In this document: piece after piece, positions 37,901-50,795 of the stretch | How the letters are laid out: the number at the start of each line of letters is the position of its first letter | Numbering within the stretch: the first letter of the stretch is position 1 | DNA from: Phaseolus vulgaris | Lineage: Eukaryota > Streptophyta > Magnoliopsida > Fabales > Fabaceae | Direction of reading: 5' to 3' | DNA: 64,000 nucleotides | Assembly (NCBI RefSeq): GCF_000499845.2 | Contig: NC_023754.2 | Span: forward strand, 29,651,869 to 29,715,868 | Position numbers and translations under genes: made by a program | Notes under the pieces: generated by a model | The model's database searches: none | Told to the model about the DNA's origin: nothing | The model's input: only the letters and a program-made list of their open reading frames with translations

Positions 37901-40900
37901 AATTTTGAGTTTATCATTTTAAAAAGTATGCTATATTTGACACATTAATGTTTACAAGATTTTTTATCATCTTTATTTTACTTGACTTAGATTCTGATAT
38001 GGACTACCGATACAAGATTTTCTATCATCATTATTTTACTTGACTTGGATTCCGATATATTGACAATGACAACCCACACATGGGAAAAATCATTGAGTTT
38101 TGACCAAATGCTAATACCGTGCAATCAAAACTTGTTAACTCTTAAACGTGTCAAATGATGTTTCGCCAGAACCACCTAGTCTTCAACCATAACGTTAATT
38201 TCTCTTTATGTGGATGTTTAGGATGGTCTCTTACACCTTACAGTAGCTTTAGGAGCTGTGTAGTTGTGAGGTAACAACATTAAAATGAACACCGAGAAAT
38301 CAAGTATGTAACAAGGGAAACATGTGCGAAGCAATAAAAGTTTCACATGCAATCACATAGTATGCAGACTCTGTATTGATGTACTTATGAACTACTCTAT
38401 ACTTACATAAATGGTTTTTTTTTTGTATCCAGAGCATTGCATGAGAAAGATGACCAACGACTTTCACGGGCGAAGTTTTTCTTTATTGCACTATTGTGCA
38501 GTTTTGTGTGGTACGTGATCCCTGGATACTTGTTCACAACGCTCACAAACATCTCATGGGTGTGTTGGATATTCTCCAAGTCAGTCACAGCTCAGCAGAT
38601 AGGGTCAGGCATGAGGGGCCTTGGAGTTGGAGCCCTCACACTTGATTGGGCTGCTGTGGCATCATTCTTGTTCAGCCCTCTTATCTCACCCTTCTTTGCC
38701 ATTGTCAATATTTTTGTGGGCTACGCATTAATAGTCTATGCTGTTATTCCTATAGCTTATTGGGGCCTCAATGTCTACAATGCCAAGAGGTTTCCCATTT
38801 TCTCCTCACACTTATTTACAGCACAAGGTCAAAGGTACAACATACCTGCTATTGTAGACGACCATTTCGAGTTAAGTGTTGCAGAGTATGAAAAGCAAGG
38901 GAGAATTCATCTCAGTGTGTTTTTCGCCCTCACTTATGGCTTCGGATTTGCCACCATAGCATCCACCCTCACACATGTGTTCTGCTTCTATGGAAGGTAA
39001 TGCCACTCAAATTATTTTGTGGTGATGCTTAATTTCTTACTATATTAACTTAGTAATAAGATGATAATAAAGAAGACTGATGTTACTGCCTTTGGAATTC
39101 TGGAATAAACATGGAGTAGAATGTTCTAAATTCTATATTGCTCTGGTTGCAAATTTTTTTAATGTAATACTCTCTTTACATTGCATGTTAAACCAGTAAA
39201 TGTCTTACATTTGAGAAAATATTCTCAGAACACTAGATTAGGCAATGTACTACCTTCAGTATGTCAGGTTAGAACAATATGATTCTTTCCACAATTTTCT
39301 TAAGGTTCATATGCAATGTCTTAACTGTAAGGCCATGAAACATTACGACAAAAAATTATATTTTTTTAGATTATCAGCTATATCATTAAACAAAAGATCA
39401 TATGTTGATGTATTACCAAACATGCAGGGAGATTATGGAGCGCTATCGTGCTTCTTCCAAAGGGAAAGAAGATATTCACACAAAATTGATGAAAAGATAC
39501 AAAGACATACCTTCCTGGTGGTTTTATTTATTGCTGGTTGTGACTCTTGTGGTTTCTCTCGCACTATGCATCTTTCTAAATGACCAGGTTCAAATGCCCT
39601 GGTGGGGACTTCTCTTTGCGGGAGCCCTAGCTTTCGGATTTACCCTCCCCATTAGCATCATCACTGCCACCACAAACCAGGTTAGAGACTGCAACTTCTG
39701 CTCTCCGTTATATGATAGTACATGCATATTTGTGCAGAAATTTAACTTGATTTGAAATTATAGTATTGTTTCAAATACTAACTATGCTAAAAACTTGAGC
39801 TTTTCGATGCGCATATATGATGTATTTTATTTCTAACAATTACCCACAAAACGATATGAATATATACACATTTCAATTTTATATAGATAAAAAATCCGGT
39901 TTGAATTGACATGAAGTTAGAAACTTGACACAAAACTAGATACAGTAATGCCTAAAATGCTTTTCAATGGTTACTTCGGAATTTAAGAACAATGTTAGAT
40001 AAGATGTTGATAGAGCGTTTGCAACTTGTATTTAATCTTAGTTCGAAAGCTCTCTTGTCGTTTTAAACAATAAGTATGTTAGAATCTAAATTTTTACTTT
40101 TGCCCTTTTTTGCTGTGTGTTCAGACACCAGGGTTGAATATCATCACTGAGTATGTCTTTGGTCTCATTTACCCGGGAAGACCAATTGCAAATGTCTGCT
40201 TCAAAACCTATGGTTACATTAGCATGGCCCAGGCTGTCTCTTTCCTCAGTGATTTCAAACTTGGGCACTACATGAAAATCCCTCCAAGATCAATGTTCTT
40301 GGTTCAGGTACATTCTTAATAAAGCGCACACACAAAAACAACTCACCTTGTATATATGCTTACAAAGATATTTTCTTTTATTCAGTAGTTTATGTGTGTG
40401 CTATCAATGTATTCACACATGTATGTATGCATGGACAGTTCATAGGTACAATGCTCGCTGGAACCATCAACATTGGGGTAGCATGGTGGTTGCTGAACTC
40501 CATCAAGAACATATGTCATGATGATCTCCTTCCTGCAGACAGTCCCTGGACATGCCCTGGTGACCGTGTATTCTTTGATGCATCAGTTATTTGGGGCCTT
40601 GTGGGGCCAAAGCGAATCTTTGGTTCTCAAGGAAACTACAGTGCAATGAATTGGTTTTTCCTTGGAGGGGCTTTAGGACCCGTAATTGTTTGGCTATTGC
40701 ACAAAGCATTTCCAAAACAGTCATGGATTCCACTGATCAACCTCCCAATTCTCCTGGGAGCAACTGGAATGATGCCACCAGCAACACCATTGAACTACAA
40801 TGCATGGATTTTGGTGGGGACAATTTTCAACTTCTTTATCTTCCGTTACAGAAAGAAATGGTGGCAGAGGTACAACTATGTTCTGTCAGCGGCACTTGAC

Positions 40901-41053
40901 AGTGGGGTTGCTTTCATGACTGTCTTACTCTACTTCACATTGGGCTTGGAAAACAGGAGTCTAAATTGGTGGGGAAATGACGGTGAACATTGTCCACTCG
41001 CAGCTTGCCCAACTGCAAAAGGCATAATCGTTGATGGTTGCCCTGCAAACTAG
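34955..41053 (+). CDS. Oligopeptide transporter A (OPT family, PT clade)
   Basis: Six exons: 34955-35458, 36391-36488, 38433-38996, 39428-39680, 40125-40307 and 40439-41053. All phases close; 738 aa. After an acidic cytosolic N-terminus ([19 protein letters not shown]), the protein is a series of hydrophobic segments. Both hallmark motifs are present: NPGPFN at residues 111-116 (followed by MKEH) and KIPPR at 524-528 (in [13 protein letters not shown]). These mark the peptide-transporter (PT) rather than the yellow-stripe clade. It ends [16 protein letters not shown], close to Arabidopsis OPT1/OPT5-type ends. The likely role is proton-coupled uptake of tetra/pentapeptides or related compounds at the plasma membrane. 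It is one of a tandem pair with the gene at 42786. Substrate is inferred. Confidence 0.95.
37035..37425 (+). repeat. Dispersed repeat R1, copy 2, in OPT-A intron 2
   Basis: The copy runs from GTATCCGACGTATCG through AATTCAAAAAATATTTATTGG and ACTGTATAAATTTTTATTATG to ATTATACGTATTTTTGTATTC. It matches the block at 56085-56510 in the same order and orientation. Confidence 0.75.
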
Positions 41054-42765
41054 TCATAGGTTTTGTGCCTCTTAATGGTTTCATTACAATACCACGCATA
41101 AAAAAACACTTATTTGTAACACATGCAAAATGTAGAAAATGAAAGACCAGTATTTTCAAGTAAATAGCTATTGTTACATGGTTTATAGCACTTGTGATTG
41201 AATATTGATGTGGTTTCTTACTGTGATGTATTACTAATGGCAGAAATGGTTAGTGATTTTGAGTATTACAAAAGTGACAATAGTCCCACTTTCTCTAATT
41301 TATTCTCTTTCAAAGATTTACATTTTTTTCCCAAAAGGTGTACAAACTGACTTTTTGTATTTTTAATATGTAGCTAGACAGTACAAAAAGACAAAAGACC
41401 TAGACTTCCCCACTCAACATCATAAACAGAACTTCTTAAACGCGTCAAATATGACATTTTGTTTTATTATAAGATATGAAAATGTCTCGACTTCTACCTT
41501 TTTATTTCTCCATTTCTTTTTAAAAAAATGAAGTCAATGACTTTTTATTTTTGTTATTCGGAAAAACGAAGTCAGTGATACTTAGCATTTTTAATTTAAT
41601 TTAAGCTTTTAAAAATACATTAATATAATCTCTTTTCTTAAATGATGATCCTTTCATTTATGTTCATGTCATATGCTTTTATTTAAAAATAAATTAAATT
41701 TAAAACGTTCAAAATCATAGAATGGTTTTTTTTTAAAATATTATAATAAAAATGGTGGACATGCTTGAAAGTTTAGTTGAGGTATGCATTTTTTAAATTT
41801 TTTTTTTAATCATATGTGATTCGTTTAGGAAATATATATATGTCTATGTAATTTTAGTTTTGTCTTGACTCTTGGTTGTCATGACCTTTTCTTAATTTGA
41901 TAATTAAGAGTGTGTTTAATAAGAATTTCATTGTATAAAAATTGGTTTGAAGTAGAAAAAGGAAATAGTTTATTTAAACGAAAAGAAACAAAACATTTGT
42001 AAAAAAAAAAAAAATTATTCACAAAAACTTTGTAACACATACATTATAATTTCTAAAATGTTTTTAGCTGCTTCAAAATAATTTGTCTCTTATTTTTATA
42101 ATTATATTCAAAATTTATACAATAAATTTAAATTTTTTAAAAAATAATATATATTTTTATTTAAAATTATGTTAAAATTTTATTAAAATTATTAAAAATT
42201 TAACAAATATTTTTTAAATTAAATACTTCACAAATATTTATTCTACACATATAGTTTCAATATGAACACACAAACGAGGGTGAAAAGCCTTATAGAAAAA
42301 AACACATATCAGTCTTCTTAGAAATTTATGCATGGAAAGATCTTCCTTGCTGCGAGGAAAAACTAGTTTTCCTCATTACGACTTCCAAATATAATAGAAT
42401 AAAAACAACACTCTCAAAGTTTTCAAAAATGAGAAGGTGATATATTTACATCATCAATAATAAATGTGTACACCAAACATTTTAAATTAATATTTTTATT
42501 ATTTTTATTTTATTTTGTAATTAAAAATATTATATTATTATGAGAAGTATCAAGTGTATCTTTTTATCTATTAGGTGATGATAATTTGAATAAAAAAATA
42601 AAAAGATGTTTTTAATAAAAATATAGATAAAATGAAAAATGTAAAAATAATTTGTAAAATTAAAAAAGTTAAAAAATTAATATTTAGTGTAAAGTGTGGC
42701 GTGTAAAAAATCATTTTCCTTTACTATTTGAAGTCTGAAACAAAAGTTTTCCATTTTTGTCTCTG
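41054..42765. other. Spacer between the tandem OPT genes
   Basis: The first 325 bp (to about 41379) is 3' UTR/flank shared almost exactly with OPT-B. The remainder is AT-rich and unique to this position, and holds the OPT-B promoter. No other gene seen. Confidence 0.6.
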
Positions 42766-42785
42766 ACAGCACAGCACAGCACAGC
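42766..42785 (+). repeat. (ACAGC)4 directly before the OPT-B start codon
   Basis: ACAGC is repeated four times and abuts ATG at 42786. The matching position of OPT-A has no such repeat and starts differently. Confidence 0.9.
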
Positions 42786-45700
42786 ATGTGGTTCGACACA
42801 GAGAACCCAAACACAAGCGAAGTGGACGAAGACGAGGTGTCTCCCATTGAGGAAGTTCGTCTCACAGTATCCAACTCCGACGACCCGACCCAACCAATAT
42901 GGACCTTCCGTGTGTGGTTCCTGGGTCTTCTCTTCTGCTGCCTCCTCTCCTTCATCAACCAGTCCTTCGCCTACCGCACCGAGCCTCTTATCATGGTTCA
43001 GACCTCCATTCAGGTGGCTGTTCTTCCCGTGGCGCACTTCATGGCCGTGGTTCTACCCAAGACCAAGTTCACAATCCCCGGGTTCGGTCCCAGGAGCTTC
43101 TCCTTCAACCCGGGTCCGTTTAACGTGAAGGAGCACGTGCTGATTACCATGTTCGCCAATGCCGGAAGCGCTTTCGGGTCCGGGTCTCCATACGCTGTTG
43201 GCATCGTTAACATTATTAAAGCCTTTTACGGACGCGGCATCTCCTTTTTCGCCTCTTGGCTTCTCATAGTTACTACACAGGTTCCAACACACATATTTTG
43301 TACATCAACACTCAAATACCAGTAAAATATGGGATTGAAAAACTATTTATTGAATTTTTAATAATTTTAATATATATATATATATATATTAATTTTCTAA
43401 AATCTATGATGCATGTGCAGGTGCTAGGATACGGGTGGGCTGGGTTACTGAGGAAATACGTTGTTGAACCACCACATATGTGGTGGCCAGGCTCCCTTGT
43501 CCAAGCTTCAGTTTTCCGGTAGGTCAATCAAAATTATTTAAGGCTATTATTTTTTATTTTTCCAAATTATTTTAAGACTTTAATTAATGTCACTATATAC
43601 AATTTTTACACTCTAAAAAGATCAAAAAATTACTATTGACTTTTGTATAAAATATAACAGTCGAATTTTTAAATATATTTTTGAATTAATAATATGTAAA
43701 CTACTTTCTATTACTACTGCTTTTATCAAAAGACTGAACAATTTAAAATACATAATTTATTAATTGTTATTAAGTAAAAAACAAACAAGTCTCCAATGAA
43801 AAGAGAAAATATTTAAAATAAATAAATAAATTCTAAAAGGAATTTTTATAAAAAAAAAAATAACCTGGCCGTCAAGAATTAACATAACAATTGAGTTTGA
43901 CCAACGAGGTATTTTCAATTTTTTTTATTACCACTCGATAATCAAAATATTGATATTTTAATTATATAATTTTGTTAACTTGCTAAGTATATTTTTTTAG
44001 CCACCAAAATGGAAACGACTTACTAAGCCTGAAGGAAGTCAATGAATATGGGCGCCACGCTAATAGACAGCATATGGCCCACTGGGCTAATAAACAGCAT
44101 ATGGCCCACTGGGCTAGTTTTGTAATCAAGGATGTTTCTTCTTGCACCTTCATATCTTCTTCTGCCACCTCCATACACAACATGAAAATACATTTTTATC
44201 CTTCTTGTGTCATCCCATAGAATAACTTTCGGATTATGTAATTCTTAAACGCATTTGAAAAAAGACTTCCAGATTATGTAATCTGAAAAGTAATCATGCA
44301 TCTGAAAAAAAACTTCCGGATTATATAATCCAGAAGCTAATTACAAATTTAAAAAATGACTTCCAAATTATGTAATCCAAAATATTATAGAGGAGCATTT
44401 TTAAAAATACGAAAATCTATGGAGGTGAGAGAAGAAGGTATGGAGTTGCACAATGTGGGGCTAACTCATCCTGCAACTCCGTAATTTCAACCTCTATCAC
44501 GCTTATTTTTAGATTTGGATTGTCTTTTTTTTTAATTATAAGTTTAAAATATGAAATATCAATATTTTTAATATAAAATGTATGATTTAAAAAAAATTAT
44601 ATTTTTGAAATATAAAATACATTATGAATTGTGTAGAGTATGTTTTTAAATCTACAAATCCATTTCAAAATATATATTTAGATTTCGAAATATATTTCGT
44701 AATACATAATTTAATTTGAATTGTAAAATTTAAAATATATTTCATAAATTTGAAGTAGGACACTTTTATCTTTTCATCACCTTATGTGGGTGCACCTTCA
44801 AAGGGAGGTGCAAAATGCATTGACTTCGATTTGGACTTACTTTTGTTTCCTAAGAAGTCAATGCCCATTTTTATGTTAATAATCATTATGAAATTAATTA
44901 TAAAACCAATAAAATTATGTTTGATATTTATTTTAATAGTATTCAGCATTGTATTCAAATGAATAATGAATTATTATATTAGACTTACAAAATAAATAAA
45001 AAACCTACTCTTAGGTGATACAAAAATTAGAGATGAAAATATTAGTTATTAATTTGATGTGTTATCTATAACCATTTTTTATGAGAATTATGTTATTTAG
45101 TGATATATTTTTTTAACACTGTAATTATTTCATCTACACATTTAATTTCTAATGTCTTCTACATAAAATAAAAAAGATAAATTAAAATATATTTGAAATA
45201 TTTATATATTTCAATTTATATATAACAATATATAATTTTGATTTTCTTAAAAAATTATTTTAGGTATAATTATTTTCTTATCATATACGTCATATAGTAG
45301 TTAATTTTATTGTAATAGTTTGAATCAACTTTTATTTTTCATCAAATAAATAAAAAATTCAAATTAAAACACATTTAAAAGAAGTTGTATATTTATAACA
45401 TTTTAATTATATTATAAAATATTTACTCAAATTAGTTTTTCAAATTTTCAAAAATACAAACCCGTATTTATCTGCGCTATAGAGTGAATAATTACTCGTG
45501 TATGTCATTCGGTATACTATTAACGAATGACTAAATTTACAAAATGCACTAAATATTCATACGTAACTCATTTGAACATGTACCAAATTCGATAGAAGAT
45601 AGATTGAGTTTGATTTTCATATAAACATGATTTTTTAGTACCTTAATCTTTTTAAATTTTCTTTTTTACTCTCTCAATAAAAATTTCACTATCTTAACTT

Positions 45701-48700
45701 TAATATGTAATGATTTTAGTACATATAGTTAGAAATCTATATTTATACTTTTTTTCAAGTGGATTATAAATCTTATAAGATAAATATATCTATTTTTTGT
45801 GTGGATAAATTTGTATTTTTTTGTTTCGGATAAATTTTTATTTGACCATTTTACTTTTTTAACAATTTTTTTACCACCTTTAGTTCCTCAGTTTTTTTAG
45901 TCACCACTTTAGTTCCTCTCAATGTGATTGTGTATTATTAAAACAAAACATTTTTTTTTTTTACTTTAAAACAGTGCAATTTTTTATAGTATAAAAATGT
46001 TTAAAACTTCTTCGTGAAATCAGACATAAAAATAAAATAAAAAATGCAACTTACAAATTTCCAACTTCCAACTTATTAACTATTAAAAATCCTATTTTAC
46101 GTTCTTTAAAAAATATAGTTTAGTTTAACCTATTGTAGACTAATGAGTCAATAGTCTTTTTAATTATCTTTTTAAGAATATAATTTACTTTTGAAAAATT
46201 ATTTTTTTTATAAGTAATGATACATTTACAATCCACATTTTTTTATATAATCATATTACAATTCTTAATATTATTATTTTAATATTTTTTGATATAATTT
46301 AATTAAAAATTTATTTTTTATTATATATATTTTATTTTTAAACTCATCACATCAACCTGTGTTCTATACAACTGGGTTATCAAAACATCATTTTCCTATT
46401 AGTCTCATAAAAGGTGAAGGTGGAGTAAGTGTCATTTGAGTTCGACTTTGGTGTCGATGTTGTTATTTTAAAGAAGGATCATGATACATTCATACTCTAT
46501 AAAGTAAAAACACACTCTTAACAAACAAATAAATTAATATTTTAACTATTTTAATTTTAATTTTTAATTTAAAATAAAATAATATTATTATAAAGGGTTG
46601 TGGAGTAGTTTTATTTACTATTTTCTGGTGTTAACAAAACTTTTTTCCTTTATGATGATACAATTTGACACCCTTTAAATATTGATACCGACACTTAAAT
46701 AATAATATTTTTTAATTTAAAATTTTAATATACATTATTATTATATTATGAAAGTGCTGTTAAGTGATTTTTTTTTGGAAAAGTATCAACAAAACTTTTT
46801 TCATTTAATAATTCATCATATTCTAGACACTTGACAACACATTAAAATATTATTTGATTGATCTGTGAAGTATATGTTTGTTACTATTTTTGGTGTAAAC
46901 ATATCAACACCCTTCACCATATCACTTCGTTTGATTAACCAAACCACCGACTTTTTTTGGATAGAAGAAAAATCAGTAACCCATCCATTCAACAACTGAC
47001 TCAAAATCTTGATTGAGTCAATATGCATTCATGACATACTTATAGACATTGTGGCCATGCAGAGCAATGCATGAGACGGATAACAACAGAGCAAGAACAA
47101 AGTTTTTCTTTTATGCACTATTGTGCAGTATGGCGTGGTACGTGATCCCTGGATACTTGTTCACAACGCTCACAAACATCTCATGGGTGTGTTGGATATT
47201 CTCCAAGTCAGTCACAGCTCAGCAGATAGGTTCAGGCATGAGGGGCCTTGGAGTTGGAGCCCTCACACTTGATTGGGTTGCTGTGACATCATTCTTGTTC
47301 AGCCCTCTTATCTCACCCTTCTTTGCCATTGTCAATATTTTTGTGGGCTACACATTAATAGTCTATGTTGTTACTCCTATAGCTTACTGGGGCCTCAATG
47401 TGTACAATGCCAAGAGGTTTCCCATTTTCTCTTCACACTTATTTACAGTACAAGGTCAAAGGTACAACATACCTGCTATTGTAGACGACCATTTCAAGTT
47501 AAATGTTGCAGAGTATGAAAAGCAAGGGAGAATTCATCTCAGTGTGTTTTTCGCCCTCAGTTATGGCTTCGGATTTGCCACCATAGCATCCACCCTCACA
47601 CATGTGTTCTGCTTCTATGGAAGGTAATGCCACTCAAATTATTTTGTCTTAATTTCTTACTATATTAACTTAGTAATAAGATGATAGTAAAGAAGACTGA
47701 TGTTACTGCCTTTGAAATTCTGGAATAAACACGGAGTACAATGTTCTAAATTCTATATTGTCCTGGTTGCAAATTTTGTAATGTAATACACACTTTACAG
47801 TTGCATGCCGTGCAAACCGATAAATGTCTTACATTTGAGAAAATATTCTCGGAACACTAGATTATTAGGTTAGGTAATGTACTCAGGACCTTCAGTATGT
47901 CAGTCTAGAAGAATATGACTCTTTCCACAATTTTCTCAAGGTTCACATGCAATGTCTTAACATGTAAGGCACACAAATTTATATTTTTTTAGACTATCAG
48001 CTATATCATTAAACAAAAGATCATATGTTGACGTATTACCAAACATGCAGGGAGATTATGGAGCGCTATCGTGCTTCTTTCAACGTGACAGAAGATATTC
48101 ACACAAAATTGATGAAAAGATACAAAGACATACCTTCGTGGTGGTTTTATTTATTGCTGGTTGTGACCCTTGTGGTTTCTCTCGCACTATGCATCTTTCT
48201 AAAGGACCAGGTTCAAATGCCCTGGTGGGGACTTCTCTTTGCGGTAGCCCTAGCTTTTGGATTTACCCTCCCCGTTAGCATCATTACTGCCACCACAAAC
48301 CAGGTTAGAGACTGCAACTTTTGCACCCTGTTATATGATATAACACATGCATATTTTTGCAGAAATTTAACTCAATTTGAAAGACCACTTATGGTATAGG
48401 TCGAGCTACAAGCGAATCGTCATAGGAATTCTAATATTGTTTCAAATACTAGCTATACTAAAAGCTTGTGCTTTTCGATCAACATATATGATGTATTTTA
48501 TTTATAACATTTACCCACAAAATGATATGAATATATACACATTTCAATTTGATATATAAAAAAAAATCATGTCTGAATTGGCATGAATGTCTCGTCACAA
48601 CACTAGGTACAGTAATACCTAAAATGATTTCTCAATGGTTACTTCAGAACAATGTAAGATAAGATGTTGATAGAGTGTTTGCATCTTGTATTTAATTTTA

Positions 48701-49727
48701 GCTCGAAAGCTTTCCTGTCGTTTTAAACAATAGGTACGTTGTTCACGGAACCACATAATCTAAATTTTTACTTTTGCCCTTTTTTGTTGTGTGTTCAGAC
48801 ACCAGGTTTGAATGTCATCGCTGAGTATGTCTTTGGTCTCATTTACCCGGGAAGACCAATTGCAAATGTCTGCTTCAAAACCTATGGTTACATTAGCATG
48901 GCCCAGTCTGTCTCTTTCCTCAGTGATTTCAAACTTGGGCACTACATGAAAATCCCTCCAAGATCAATGTTCTTGGTTCAGGTACATTATTAATAAAGCG
49001 CACACACAAAAATAGCTCACCTTGTATATATGCTGACAAAGATATTGCATTTTATTCTGTAGTTTCTGTGTGTGTACTCAATTTATTCACACATGTGTGT
49101 ATGCATGCACAGTTCATTGGTACAATGCTGGCTGGAACCATCAACATTGGGGTAGCATGGTGGTTGCTGAACTCCATCAAGAACATATGTCATGATGATC
49201 TCCTTCCTGCAGACAGTCCATGGACATGCCCTGGTGACCGTGTATTCTTTGATGCATCAGTTATTTGGGGCCTTGTGGGGCCAAAGCGAATCTTTGGTTC
49301 TCAAGGAAACTACAGTGCAATGAATTGGTTTTTCCTTGGTGGGGCTTTAGGACCCGTAATTGTTTGGCTATTGCACAAAGCATTTCCGAAACAGTCATGG
49401 ATTCCACTGATCAACCTCCCAGTTCTCCTGGGAGCAACTGGAATGATGCCACCAGCAACACCATTGAACTACAATGCATGGATCTTGGTGGGGACAATTT
49501 TTAACTTCTTTATCTTCCGTTACAGAAAGAAATGGTGGCAGAGGTACAACTATGTTCTGTCAGCGGCACTTGACAGTGGGGTTGCTTTTATGACTGTTTT
49601 ACTCTACTTCACATTGGGCTTGGAAAACAGGAGTCTAAATTGGTGGGGAAATGATGGTGAACATTGTCCACTGGCAGCTTGCCCAACTGCAAAAGGCGTA
49701 ATCGTTGATGGTTGCCCTGCAAACTAG
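42786..49727 (+). CDS. Oligopeptide transporter B (OPT family, PT clade)
   Basis: Six exons: 42786-43280, 43421-43518, 47063-47623, 48051-48303, 48799-48981 and 49113-49727. All phases close; 734 aa. Intron positions equal those of OPT-A, but intron 2 is 3.5 kb and carries a transposon fragment. The hallmarks NPGPFN (108-113, followed by VKEH) and KIPPR (520-524) are present. Exon 1 differs from OPT-A at roughly one residue in five, whereas from mid-exon 3 on the proteins are nearly the same; in exon 6 I count only two changes (LPVLLG for LPILLG, GVIVD for GIIVD). Substrate and membrane are inferred as for its tandem partner. Both copies look functional. The N-terminal extension ([20 protein letters not shown]) is unlike that of OPT-A. 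Confidence 0.95.
43370..43390. repeat. Short (AT)n tract in OPT-B intron 1
   Basis: About ten AT units within a 140-bp intron. Confidence 0.8.
44060..44113. repeat. 27-bp tandem duplication in OPT-B intron 2
   Basis: CTAATAGACAGCATATGGCC starts at 44060 and again, with one change, at 44087. It lies just left of transposon fragment B. Confidence 0.95.
44130..44452 (+). mobile_element. Mutator-type element B, right end lost, in OPT-B intron 2
   Basis: It begins GGATGTTTCTTCTTGCACC and continues through CATATCTTCTTCTGCCACC, ACATGAAAATACATTTTTAT and several TTCCGGATTATATAATCC-type palindromes to GAGAAGAAGGTATGGAGTTG. This is the reverse of element C almost throughout. The last 15 or so bases of the right inverted repeat are replaced by unrelated sequence, so no target duplication can be seen. 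Confidence 0.7.
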
Positions 49728-50072
49728 TCATAGGTTTTGTGCCTCTTAATGGTTTCATTACAATACCACGCATAAAAAAACACTTATTTGTAACACATGC
49801 AAAATGTAGAAAATGAAAGACCTATATTTTCAAGTAAATAGCTATTGTTACATGGTTTAGCACTTGTCATTGAATATGGATCTTACTGTGATGCATAGCT
49901 AATGGCAGAAATGGTTAGTAATTTTGAGTATTACAAAAGCGACAATAGTCCCACTTTCTCTAATTTATTCTCTTTCAAAGATTTACATTTTTTTCCCAAA
50001 AAGGTTTACAAACTGAAACTTTTTATATTTTTAATTTGTAGCTAGACCGGTCAGTTTGACTTAATCTACCAG
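49728..50072. other. OPT-B 3' UTR and shared flank
   Basis: The sequence to about 50047 repeats the 3' flank of OPT-A with few changes, ending at GTAGCTAGAC in both. Similarity then stops and element D begins about 25 bp later. Confidence 0.75.
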
Positions 50073-50368
50073 GAGTATTTCTTCTTGCACCTATACATTT
50101 TTCTATGCAATACCAGAATTATCCTTGATAATTTTGGATAATTCTGGAATAAGGATTCCATAAACAAAAGGTATTTCTGGAATAGTAGTTCTATAAGCAA
50201 AATGTGTTTCCAGAATTTATAAAATGTGTTCTGAAAAGTATGATCTAGAAATATTTCAGAAAGAGTAATCTGAAAGTCATTTTTAAAAGGAATAAAATAA
50301 TCTTTTATAAAAATGATGGTGCAGGAAGTCATTTGTTGGGGGTGCAGGGAGAAACAGCCATCCACAAA
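50064..50368. mobile_element. Mutator-type element D, decayed
   Basis: The left end at about 50073 reads GAGTATTTCTTCTTGCACC; the right end at 50359, reversed, reads GGCTGTTTCTCCCTGCACC. The flanking 9-mers ATCTACCAG and ATCCACAAA agree at 6 of 9 places, so a worn target duplication is possible. The interior has TTCTGGAAT/ATTCCAGAA-like inverted blocks. Confidence 0.5.
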
Positions 50369-50408
50369 ATTTGGTCCTGGCATACATGGGCCAAGAAAGC
50401 CCACATGA

Positions 50409-50795
50409 CCAATTATAGGCTGCTTCTTCCTGCACCTCCATACCTTCTTCTCTCACTTCCATAGATTTTCGTATTTCCAAAAATGCTCCTCTGTAATATT
50501 CCGGATTACATAATCTGGAAGTCATTTTTCAAATTTGTAATTAGCTTCCGGATTATATAATCTGGAAGTCTTTTTTCAGATGCATGATTACTTTATGGAT
50601 TACATAATCCGGAAGTCTTTTTTAACTTTCGAATTATGTAATCCGGAAGTCTTTTTTCAAATGGGTTTCTGGATTACATAATCCGGAAGTTATTCTATGG
50701 AGGTGGCACAAGAAGGATAAAAATGTATTTTCATGTTATGTATGGAAGTGCCAGAAGAAGATATGGAGGTGCAAGAAGAAACAGTCCCAATTATA
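50409..50795. mobile_element. Mutator-type non-autonomous element C with palindromic iterons
   Basis: The element is 50418-50786 (369 bp), flanked by a perfect 9-bp repeat CCAATTATA (50409-50417 and 50787-50795). Left end GGCTGCTTCTTCCTGCACCT; right end reversed GACTGTTTCTTCTTGCACCT. The inverted similarity extends about 45 bp. The interior is five or so spaced copies of a palindrome of the form TTCCGGATTAnnTAATCCGGAA. No coding capacity. Confidence 0.85.

Noticed and set aside
39245..39583. Overlapping 112-residue frame inside OPT-A
   Set aside because: It is out of frame with exon 4 and runs across the intron 3 acceptor; the OPT frame there continues the transporter sequence.
44790..44830. 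Further Mutator-type end (GGTGCACCTTC, GGGAGGTGCAAAATGC)
   Set aside because: The inverted match is short and neither an end nor a flanking duplication could be identified.
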